Positions 1 to 6,436 of a DNA stretch of 15,675 nucleotides are shown here, piece after piece. The stretch comes from an uncultured Burkholderiales bacterium (GTDB lineage Bacteria > Pseudomonadota > Gammaproteobacteria > Burkholderiales > Burkholderiaceae_F): NCBI GenBank assembly GCA_903871435.1, contig CAIQGU010000302.1:1-15675 (forward strand), given 5' to 3'. A model generated the notes under the pieces. The model was not told the origin of the DNA, searched no databases, and saw only the letters and a program-made list of their open reading frames with translations. Within the stretch, counting starts at the first letter, position 1, and each line of letters begins with the position of its first letter. A program made the position numbers and the translations under genes.

Positions 1-797
1 CCCTGGCGGCTCCCGATTGCCTGCCGCCACTGCCGCTGCTGCCAGCCGTGATACCCGGCTCGGTACCGGAACTCATGGTCACAGATGACAGGTGGATCGG
101 TGAACCCCGTTCCTCGTTCCCGTACCAGCTCCCGGAGTACGCCGGCGGTGAAACGGCAGGGCTCGCCCATCTGCAACGATATTTTTCGGGGCCATGGCCG
201 GCGCACTACCAGCGCACGCGCAACCAGGTGTCGGGCCAAGCCAGTTCGACCAAGCTATCGCCCTGGCTTGCATTAGGCGCGCTTTCGCCCCGCGCGGTAC
301 TGCAGGCGCTGCGCGGCTTCGAGGAACGCGAGGGCGCGGGTGAAGGCAGTTATGCCATCTGGTTCGAACTGCTCTGGCGTGACTTCTTCCATCTGTTGCC
401 CTTGCGGGCACCGGGCGCGTCGCACGGTGAGCCGGATGTGCCCGGGTTGACGCAGGAGCAAGGCGCGGCGTTTGAGCGCTGGTGTACCGGCCAGACGGGC
501 GTGCCTTTCGTGGACGCCGCGATGCGGGACCTGGTATTGACGGGCTTCCTGTCCAACCGCATGCGCCAGGTGGTGGCCAGCTATCTCGTCAACGAGCTTG
601 CTCTCCCACAGCAGGCGGGCGCTGCCTGGTTTGCCTCTCAACTGGTGGACTTCGATCCCTACAGCAATGACGGCAACTGGCGCTATATCGCCGGGACCGG
701 TGCCGACCCGCGCGGCGGCCGGCACTTCAACATCGATAAGCAGGCCCGCGAGCACGATGCCGATGGGCAGTACCGTATGCTCTGGCGGGCGCTGTGA
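1..797 (+). CDS. CRY-DASH cryptochrome/photolyase, C-terminal part (5' end outside window)
   Basis: This is an FAD-binding blue-light flavoprotein. Members of the DASH family repair cyclobutane pyrimidine dimers, mainly in single-stranded DNA. The frame is open from base 3 with no stop, so the gene begins upstream; the GTG at 48 is internal. What is visible is most of the FAD-binding helical domain. It has an STKLSP-type FAD-phosphate loop followed by WLALGALSPR (codons near 246-303), then WFELLWRDFF, then SNRMRQVVASYLVNE. The DASH signature follows: DPYSNDGNWRYIAG, a TGADPRGGRHFN segment, and KQA. The Asn of RHFN aligns with the Asn facing FAD N5 in photolyases. The order and spacing fit DASH better than class I CPD photolyase. 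It ends with YRMLWRAL and TGA. About 760 bases separate it from the next convincing gene, so it is probably not part of the downstream operon. Confidence 0.9.
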   Translation, partial: LAAPDCLPPLPLLPAVIPGSVPELMVTDDRWIGEPRSSFPYQLPEYAGGETAGLAHLQRYFSGPWPAHYQRTRNQVSGQASSTKLSPWLALGALSPRAVLQALRGFEEREGAGEGSYAIWFELLWRDFFHLLPLRAPGASHGEPDVPGLTQEQGAAFERWCTGQTGVPFVDAAMRDLVLTGFLSNRMRQVVASYLVNELALPQQAGAAWFASQLVDFDPYSNDGNWRYIAGTGADPRGGRHFNIDKQAREHDADGQYRMLWRAL

Positions 798-853
798 TGG
801 AAGCCGTGATGGATGCCGTGATGGAAGCCGCGATGGAAGCCGTCGTGGACGCC
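794..853 (+). repeat. Five-copy degenerate 12-bp tandem repeat over the photolyase stop
   Basis: There are five consecutive 12-bp units with consensus GTGATGGAAGCC, at 794-805, 806-817, 818-829, 830-841 and 842-853. Units 1 and 3 are identical, units 2 and 4 each differ at one position, and unit 5 is the most diverged. The photolyase stop codon TGA (795-797) lies inside unit 1, and the same TGA recurs in that frame in units 2 and 3. This gives redundant stops if a unit is lost. Confidence 0.85.
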
Positions 854-1078
854 CGGGTGTAAGTCCGCATGGCGTAAAACGGCGAGTCAAGTTTTCCCGG
901 ACGATGTATGCCGGTACCTCGTGAGCCGAACAGGCCTCATCCGTTCTGCCTCCCCGGAGAACGCCTCAAGTTTTGGAAATTGCTGTTTTCTCCTCTGGCG
1001 AGCAGTCTCCGTGGGCCCATATTCGCCGTCCCGCCGGCCTCGATGCAGGTGATATTGCGAATCTTTATAGAGTGAAAG

Positions 1079-1100
1079 GACTCCCGCATAGTAAGGAGTC
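1079..1100. promoter_or_regulatory. Inverted repeat, candidate operator
   Basis: GACTCC (1079-1084) and GGAGTC (1095-1100) are perfect 6-bp inverted repeats separated by 10 bases. The centre-to-centre distance of 16 bases is roughly one and a half DNA turns. The element ends 6 bases before the candidate -35 box, where activators or proximal repressors commonly sit. No T-run follows, so it does not look like an intrinsic terminator. I do not recognise the cognate regulator. Confidence 0.4.
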
Positions 1101-1106
1101 AAGGCG

Positions 1107-1136
1107 GTGACCATCCCACCAACACGTTGCTATAAA
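1107..1136 (+). promoter_or_regulatory. Candidate sigma-70 promoter for the apbE operon
   Basis: GTGACC (1107-1112, four of six matches to the -35 consensus) is followed 18 bases later by TATAAA (1131-1136, five of six matches to the -10 consensus). Transcription would start near 1143 and read rightward into the apbE operon. It is the best-looking promoter I found between the photolyase and apbE. No equally good one is evident inside the packed downstream genes. Confidence 0.45.
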
Positions 1137-1189
1137 CGCTCCACCGGATCGGCGGCGTGATCGCGTGCGGTCTGAAACAGGAATTGACC

Positions 1190-1557
1190 ATGCTTATTTC
1201 CCAGCTTTCCGTTCCAGGGCCCGCCCTGTTTGAAGGTGCGCGCGAAGGCACTTGCGCCGGCGTAGGCGGCGGTGCGAGCGGAGGTACAAGCGGCGGTACA
1301 GGCGGCGGTACAGGCGTCAGTACGTGCGGCAATGTCCGCAGCGGTACGTTCGCCAGCGTACGGCAGCCTGCCGCAGCAGCACCCGCGGGGCCGGTTTTCG
1401 GCCGCTCTTTGCGCGTTCGGGCCGCAGCGGCGAGCCGTAGCATGCCTGTTTCAGACGTTCCATCCTGCGGGGCCTGCGCCCCGCATCAGACTGGCCGCTG
1501 CATTCGTTCCGCGCATCGTCCCGGGGCGCAAGCGGCCGCGCAAAGCGAGCGGAAACC
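1190..1557 (+). other. Low-complexity upstream region; no convincing gene
   Basis: All three forward frames are largely open here because of high GC and the 12-bp repeat. One ORF starts at ATG 1190 and runs to 1609, and another starts at GTG 1272 and runs to 1943. Both overlap the start of apbE, the second deeply. Their translations are dominated by repeat-derived Gly/Thr or Ala/Val/Gln runs, then by Arg/Pro/Ala-rich sequence with no recognisable domain. If transcription starts near 1143, this would be a long 5' leader of about 400 bases. A short real peptide starting at 1190 cannot be excluded. Confidence 0.4.
1266..1349 (+). repeat. Degenerate 12-bp tandem repeat (about seven units)
   Basis: The consensus unit is GCGGCGGTACAG. 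Units start at 1266, 1278, 1290, 1302, 1314, 1326 and 1338. Those at 1290 and 1302 are identical, and the outer ones are progressively diverged. The tract lies in the untranslated or doubtful-ORF region upstream of apbE. Confidence 0.8.
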
Positions 1558-2637
1558 ATGTCGGCGATCGCGACATCCGGCCCCGTGCCGGCTACTGGCC
1601 ACATGCTAGCCACCCTGGCCAATCTACGCCGGGCAGCACAGCGCGCCCTGACGCCGGAGCGGGACGGATTTCGCGCGGAATCTCCCAGCCTCGAGGGCCA
1701 CGGCAACTGGTACAGCCGCGACGAGGCCATCATGGGAACGGCCATCCGCGTGGAACTCTGGCACGAGGATGCGGCGGGCGCCGCGGCGGCCATGGCGGCC
1801 GTCATCGAGCAGATGCATCACGTGGACCGCACCATGAGCCCGCACAAGCCCGACTCCGAGCTCTCGCGTATCAACGACGGTGCGGCACGGCAGGCCGTGG
1901 CCGTAAGTGCCGAGATGTTTGGCTTGCTGCAGCGGGCACTTGAGTTCTCGCGCCTGTCCGATGGCGCTTTTGACATCACCTTTGCCAGCGCGGGCCGTCT
2001 TTACGATTACCGCCAAGGCATCCGGCCCACAGCGCAAGAACTGGCGGCGGCGCGTGCCGCGATCGGCTACGAGGGGCTGCTGCTCGACGCGCCATCCCAG
2101 ACGGTGCGCTTCGCGCGGTCGGGCATGCGCATCGACCTGGGTGGTTTCGCCAAGGGCTACGCGGTTGACCGCGGCGCCGCCATACTGCGCAGCCGCGGCG
2201 TGCGCAATGCCATCGTCACGGCCGGGGGCGACAGTCACATCGTGGGCGACCGCCGTGGCCGGCCCTGGACCATAGGCGTGCGTGATCCGCGGCGGCCCGG
2301 TGAACTGGCTGCGGTACTGCCTCTGGCCGACGTGGCCATGTCCACGTCGGGCGACTACGAACGTTATTTTGACGAGGACGGCGTGCGCTATCACCACGTC
2401 CTCGATCCACGTACCGGTGCTTCGGCCACGGGCGTGCACAGCGTGACCATACTGGCAGCCGATGGGCTGACCACGGAGGCCTTGTCGAAGACTGTCTTCG
2501 TCATGGGCGTTGAAAAAGGCATGCGCCTCATCGAATCGCGCAAGGGCGTCGATGCGGTTGTCGTGGATGCGCAGGGCGTCCTGCACTATTCGAGCGGACT
2601 GCGCCAGGGCGCACAGCTAAAGGGAGCAAGCAAATGA
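1558..2637 (+). CDS. apbE: ApbE-family FAD:protein FMN transferase
   Basis: ApbE enzymes split FAD and attach the FMN half to a Thr/Ser of exported or membrane redox proteins. The domain spans roughly residues 57-350. Landmarks are MGTAIRVELW near 59, FDITFASAGRLYDY near 138, MRIDLGGFAKGYAVDRG (190-206), the GGDSHIVG loop (223-230), STSGDYERY (262-270), HHVLDPRTGAS (279-289) and TTEALSKTVFVMG (305-317). In the last motif many family members have Asp and Thr where this one has Glu308 and Lys311; these positions are associated with the metal site. No signal peptide is visible in the first 55 residues, which is odd for an enzyme acting on exported proteins. ATG 1558 is the best available start, with only a weak RBS. 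Its frame is also open upstream to 1441, but without an ATG. The stop overlaps the next start (ATGA, 2634-2637). Confidence 0.92.
   Translation: MSAIATSGPVPATGHMLATLANLRRAAQRALTPERDGFRAESPSLEGHGNWYSRDEAIMGTAIRVELWHEDAAGAAAAMAAVIEQMHHVDRTMSPHKPDSELSRINDGAARQAVAVSAEMFGLLQRALEFSRLSDGAFDITFASAGRLYDYRQGIRPTAQELAAARAAIGYEGLLLDAPSQTVRFARSGMRIDLGGFAKGYAVDRGAAILRSRGVRNAIVTAGGDSHIVGDRRGRPWTIGVRDPRRPGELAAVLPLADVAMSTSGDYERYFDEDGVRYHHVLDPRTGASATGVHSVTILAADGLTTEALSKTVFVMGVEKGMRLIESRKGVDAVVVDAQGVLHYSSGLRQGAQLKGASK
2621..2626 (+). promoter_or_regulatory. Ribosome binding site for the HzsA-related gene
   Basis: AGGGAG lies 7 bases before ATG 2634, inside the last codons of apbE. With the ATGA overlap it supports translational coupling and fixes the start at 2634 rather than at the internal ATG at 2715. 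Confidence 0.65.
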
Positions 2638-5600
2638 AACGTATCGCCACCGCGGATTTTCCGCTCGCCTGGTCGCACGCTGTCCGTCACGGCGCCACCC
2701 CGGCTCACGCCCTTATGGGGCCGGGCGCCCGACGGTCCCGCGCACTATGGGTGCTGGCGGCGCAGGCCAGCGTGCTGCTCGCCGGCGTGGCGCTGGCCGG
2801 GTGCAGCGGCAGCGGCAGTGATGCGACAACCGTATCGGGCAATGTACCGGTGGCCTATACCAAGCGCGCCGTGTCCGTGAAGCTTGACCCGCTGACCGGC
2901 GCCACCTTCCAGCCCGGTGGCGACCTGATCGTCCGCGACACGTCCTCGCCCAGCGCGCCGGAGCACAACATAACGGCCGCGTACACGCAGGGTGTGGGAG
3001 ACGTCGCCGACCCCGAAGTCTCGTACGACGGCAAGAAGCTGGTCTTCGCGATGAATTGTCCGGCCAGCAATGCCGCCACCATTGGCGCTGTGCAGGCCTG
3101 CACGGGCCACTGGAACATCTGGGAATACGACATGACCGTCGGCGGCGTCGCGGCGGGCACCTTCCGCCGCATCACGAGCAGCACCATCTCGGACGACGTG
3201 GGCCCGGCGTACCTGCCCAACGGCCGCGGCTTTGTCTTCTCGTCGAATCGCCAGGCGATCTCCTCGGTGAACCAGGCGCAGGGGCGCACGTACATCGCCC
3301 TGGACGAATACGAGCGCCAGACCGTGTTCAACCTGCACACCATGGACATCAATGGTGGCGCGATCACGCAGATTTCGTTCAATCAGAGCCACGACCGCAA
3401 TCCGGTGGTGCGCCCCAACGGTGACATCATGTTCTCGCGCTGGGAGCACGTGGCCGACCGCAATCGCTTCTCGATCTTTACGGTCAAGCCCGACGGCACC
3501 AACATGTTCATCCTCTACGGGGCGCATGCCGATGGCAACAGTTTCCTGCACCCCCGCGACATGGATCCGACCGGCAAATACGCGGGCTTCATCGCCTCCG
3601 ATCTGATGCCGCTGGATCGCACGCATGGCGGCGGCGCGCTCATGTTCATCGATGCGGCAAACTACTCCGACCAGAACGTGCGTGCCACCATCAATGTGCC
3701 CCCGGTTGGTGGCCAGACTTCGGTTACTGCCCAGCCCCTGAACTACGGCATGGGAATTTCGCAATACGGCCGCGTCACCACGCCCTATCCCCTTTGGGAT
3801 GGCACCAACCGCGTGCTCGCGTCCTACGCGCCCTGCGAAGTGACCAAATATGGCGCGGTGGTGTCCTGCTCCACGCTCACGGCGGCAGAGCTCGCGCGCC
3901 TGTCCACAGCCAACCGCCTGACGACCGACATCGCCAAGGATTATGTGCAGGACAACGTGCCTCCGTCCTACGGCGTTTACATGTTCGATCCGGTGACCCA
4001 GACCTGGCTCGTGGTGGCCACGCCGCCGTCCGGCTTCATCTACACGGACCCCATACCCCTGCAGGCGCGCACCGAGCCCAATACCGTGGCACCCACCAGC
4101 GTCGACCCCGCGCTGGCTGCCAATCACCTGGCGCAGATCGACGTCGTGAGCGCCTACGACACGGACCTTTTCGGCCGCATGAGTGATCCGGTGATTTCGA
4201 CGGCCGACCTCCCCACGGGTTGCACCACCGCCATCGCCAAGACGGCGCCCCCGGCCGATCCGCTGGAAACGCGGCAACTGGTGGCCGACATCCTGCAAAT
4301 AAAGGACCCGGCCAAGCCTGCCTACGGCTGCTCACCGGTGCGGTTCGTCCGCGCCATCCGGGCGGTTGCGCCGCAAACCAACGCCATGGGCACGCGCCAG
4401 GCGATCGGCAACACCAATTTCGAGCAGACCCAGATACTCGGCTACGCCATGGTCGAGCCGGACGGTTCGTTCAAGCTCAACATTCCGGCCGATACCCCGG
4501 TGGAGTTCCAGATCCTCGACACCCAGGGCCGCGCATTCCAGTCGCATACCAACTGGATACAGGCACGCCCCGGCGAAAAGCGCACCTGCGACGGCTGCCA
4601 CAGCCCGCGGCGCGGCGCAGCGATCAACACGGGTCCGGTGGTCAACACCGTGCCGACGAGCTGGCTCAGCGTGCTGGCTAGCCAGCACCAGGCCGGCGAG
4701 ACCATGGCCGCGCTGCGCACGCGTCTGGATCCCACGGCCCTGCAACTGGCGGCCGATCCGGTGTACACCGATGTCTGGGCGGACACCACCCATGGCGGCG
4801 TGCAGCGCGCCGCCATCAGCCTGCGCTACACAGGCAATTCGGGCACTGGCAACGACCTCACTACCCTGGCTCCGGTCAATGGCGTGATCAATTACCCTGA
4901 GCACATCCAGCCCTTGTGGGACAAGACCACGCGCCCCGGCGGCGCCTGCAGTGTCTGCCATTCCGCCAACGATCCTGTGCTGGACCTCAGCAGCACGGTG
5001 GCAGGTACGGGCCGCTACGCCTCCTACGAGAGCCTTACCTTGGGGCCCCCGCTGCTCGACGCCAACAACAACCCGGTGCTTCAGGTCACGGATGGCGTCC
5101 TGATGGTGGTGCGTTCGCCGGCGCTCGTCGAGACCATGGCCAGTGAAAACGAGGTGATCGGACTGTCGCGCAAGAGCCGCCTGGCCGAGATCCTGTTCGG
5201 GCAGACCGTGATGTCCAGCCCGGCCGCCCAGGCCCAGTACCCCACTCCGGCCGCGCCCATCATCGATCACTCGACCCTGCTCAATGTCGCCGAAAAGCGC
5301 CTGCTGGCCGAATGGATCGATACCGGGGGCAAGTACTACAACGACGCATTCAAGGGATCCACCGTATTACACACCGCGAGTGCCATAAATCTCGCGAGCT
5401 TCCAGGCCACGGTTTATCCGATAATCCAGGCTACGTGTGCGGCGGGCTGTCACTACGCGCGCGGCAGCGACACCACGGCGCCAACGGGTACGTCGTTCGT
5501 CGACAACAAGTTCGTGCTCACGGGTGACGCCCAGAGTGATTTCAACAATACCCTCACCATGATCAGCGACCTCTGCCACCCGGCCAACAACCTGCTGCTG

Positions 5601-5732
5601 AGCAAGCCGTCCACCATTCCGCATCCCGCGGGGGCGGTGATCCCCGGCACCACGACGCCCGGGCCGGCGCAGCTGCCTATCGGCAGCGCCAACTACAATG
5701 CAATAGCAGCGTGGATACTCTCGGGGTGTTGA
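2634..5732 (+). CDS. HzsA-related multiheme beta-propeller lipoprotein
   Basis: This 1032-residue lipoprotein resembles the alpha subunit of anammox hydrazine synthase in architecture. Outside anammox bacteria the function of such proteins is unknown, and no hydrazine chemistry should be assumed. The lipobox is VALAGC (Cys57) after an unusually long N-terminal region. Propeller-type repeats follow (about 120-400): DPEVSYDGKKLVFAMN, DVGPAYLPNGRGFVFSSNR, RNPVVRPNGDIMFSRWEH and HPRDMDPTGKYAGFIASD. The C-terminal third has C652-x2-C655-H, C772-x2-C775-H and an atypical C935-x3-C939-H. The last module ends with LLLSKP, a PHPAG stretch and AIAAWILSGC, as in small c-type cytochrome domains. Residues 85-91 read DPLTGAT, which matches the Dxx(S/T)GAT flavinylation pattern. 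It would be anchored in the periplasm or outer membrane and is translationally coupled to apbE. The fold assignment is firm; the role is unknown. Confidence 0.85.
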   Translation: MKRIATADFPLAWSHAVRHGATPAHALMGPGARRSRALWVLAAQASVLLAGVALAGCSGSGSDATTVSGNVPVAYTKRAVSVKLDPLTGATFQPGGDLIVRDTSSPSAPEHNITAAYTQGVGDVADPEVSYDGKKLVFAMNCPASNAATIGAVQACTGHWNIWEYDMTVGGVAAGTFRRITSSTISDDVGPAYLPNGRGFVFSSNRQAISSVNQAQGRTYIALDEYERQTVFNLHTMDINGGAITQISFNQSHDRNPVVRPNGDIMFSRWEHVADRNRFSIFTVKPDGTNMFILYGAHADGNSFLHPRDMDPTGKYAGFIASDLMPLDRTHGGGALMFIDAANYSDQNVRATINVPPVGGQTSVTAQPLNYGMGISQYGRVTTPYPLWDGTNRVLASYAPCEVTKYGAVVSCSTLTAAELARLSTANRLTTDIAKDYVQDNVPPSYGVYMFDPVTQTWLVVATPPSGFIYTDPIPLQARTEPNTVAPTSVDPALAANHLAQIDVVSAYDTDLFGRMSDPVISTADLPTGCTTAIAKTAPPADPLETRQLVADILQIKDPAKPAYGCSPVRFVRAIRAVAPQTNAMGTRQAIGNTNFEQTQILGYAMVEPDGSFKLNIPADTPVEFQILDTQGRAFQSHTNWIQARPGEKRTCDGCHSPRRGAAINTGPVVNTVPTSWLSVLASQHQAGETMAALRTRLDPTALQLAADPVYTDVWADTTHGGVQRAAISLRYTGNSGTGNDLTTLAPVNGVINYPEHIQPLWDKTTRPGGACSVCHSANDPVLDLSSTVAGTGRYASYESLTLGPPLLDANNNPVLQVTDGVLMVVRSPALVETMASENEVIGLSRKSRLAEILFGQTVMSSPAAQAQYPTPAAPIIDHSTLLNVAEKRLLAEWIDTGGKYYNDAFKGSTVLHTASAINLASFQATVYPIIQATCAAGCHYARGSDTTAPTGTSFVDNKFVLTGDAQSDFNNTLTMISDLCHPANNLLLSKPSTIPHPAGAVIPGTTTPGPAQLPIGSANYNAIAAWILSGC

Positions 5733-5733
5733 T

Positions 5734-6426
5734 TTGATCGGACGACTGCGCCATGACCGCCTGCGGACCACCCTTCGAGCCCTGACGGCCGCAGCCGTCC
5801 TGGCCGCGGGGCTGGGCGCCTGCGGCGGTTCGGGAAATGGCAATCCCCTCGATAACCCGCCGCTGGTCAACAACCCGGCCAACGCGACCGGCCAGACCAC
5901 CCTGTCCTTTGCTTATTTCCAGCGGTGCATCAATCCGGTTTTCCTGGAGCCGCTGCCCATTACCCTCAACGGAGCGGCGGTCACCAACAGCTGCGCCAAT
6001 GCCGGCTGCCATGCAAACGCTACCGGTTCGGGTGGCGCTTTCCGTATCATCCCCACGGCGACGCCGCTCCCCATGTCGGTACCCGCTTTTGGTAGCGCTG
6101 CCGCCGTGACGGGTGCCACGCCGGATGTGATCCGGGCCTCGGACATGTACAAGAACTTCATTTCGGCGCAGGGAGAAATCATCATCAATTCGGCGGCGCA
6201 GAGCCTGCTCGTTGAAAAGCCGCTGGTGATGAACGTGCAGCACGGGGGTGGCCGCGTCTTTACATCCACGGCAGACCCTCATATCGTGTTGTTCGAGTAC
6301 TGGATCAGCCATCCCACGCCGGCGGGTTCGGGAGAATTCGACACGTCCAGCTATTCCCAGTATTTCGCTGCCGTGAACCCCAACGACGGCCCGGACCCCA
6401 ACGCCGGCGCCTGCCTGACCCAATGA
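5734..6426 (+). CDS. Small lipoprotein with a CX4CH cytochrome-like module
   Basis: This is a 230-residue predicted lipoprotein. A signal peptide ends in GLGAC, with Cys30 as the lipidated residue. It holds one atypical heme-like site, C87-x4-C92-H93. A downstream segment SLLVEKP, then QHGGGRVF, then LFEYWISHP resembles the end of small c-type cytochrome modules (SLLLxKP, HGGG, WIxxG). His170 of HGGG is a candidate second axial ligand. The start is TTG 5734, one base after the stop of the HzsA-related gene; no in-frame ATG precedes the signal peptide. It also contains VTGAT (125-129), but without the Asp of a full flavinylation motif. It probably exchanges electrons with the preceding multiheme protein. 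Heme attachment through CX4CH is inferred by analogy with known non-standard sites, not shown. Confidence 0.72.
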   Translation: MIGRLRHDRLRTTLRALTAAAVLAAGLGACGGSGNGNPLDNPPLVNNPANATGQTTLSFAYFQRCINPVFLEPLPITLNGAAVTNSCANAGCHANATGSGGAFRIIPTATPLPMSVPAFGSAAAVTGATPDVIRASDMYKNFISAQGEIIINSAAQSLLVEKPLVMNVQHGGGRVFTSTADPHIVLFEYWISHPTPAGSGEFDTSSYSQYFAAVNPNDGPDPNAGACLTQ

Positions 6427-6436
6427 GCCTCTGTCT

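Larger units (their letters stand above)
798..1189. other. Intergenic region without a convincing gene
   Basis: The left part is the 12-bp repeat (to 853). Positions 854-1078 show no ORF with plausible composition, no tRNA or rRNA, and no clear stem followed by a T-run, so I cannot place a terminator for the photolyase gene. This stretch is noticeably less GC-rich than the flanking genes, as expected for regulatory sequence. The right part carries an inverted repeat and a candidate promoter, listed separately. Confidence 0.6.

Noticed and set aside
1079..1100. Inverted repeat as an intrinsic terminator for the photolyase gene
   Set aside because: The stem is only 6 bp with a 10-base loop and no T-run follows. 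It is also about 280 bases past the stop codon. An operator is more plausible.
1107..1160. Possible 17-codon leader peptide starting GTG 1107 with GGAG upstream
   Set aside because: The GTG coincides with the candidate -35 box, the peptide has no attenuator-like residue run, and no alternative stem-loops are evident.
794..1349. CRISPR-like array
   Set aside because: The repeats are contiguous 12-bp units without spacers and with drifting sequence. They are minisatellites.
1272..1943. Open frame overlapping apbE, beginning in the 12-bp repeat
   Set aside because: It runs deep into the apbE catalytic domain in another frame and has repeat-derived, Arg/Pro/Gly-rich sequence. It is most likely fortuitous.
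2400..2430. DPRTGAS in ApbE as a self-flavinylation site
   Set aside because: It coincides with the HxxDPRTG segment conserved in ApbE enzymes for catalytic-domain reasons, so the resemblance to the substrate motif is not informative.
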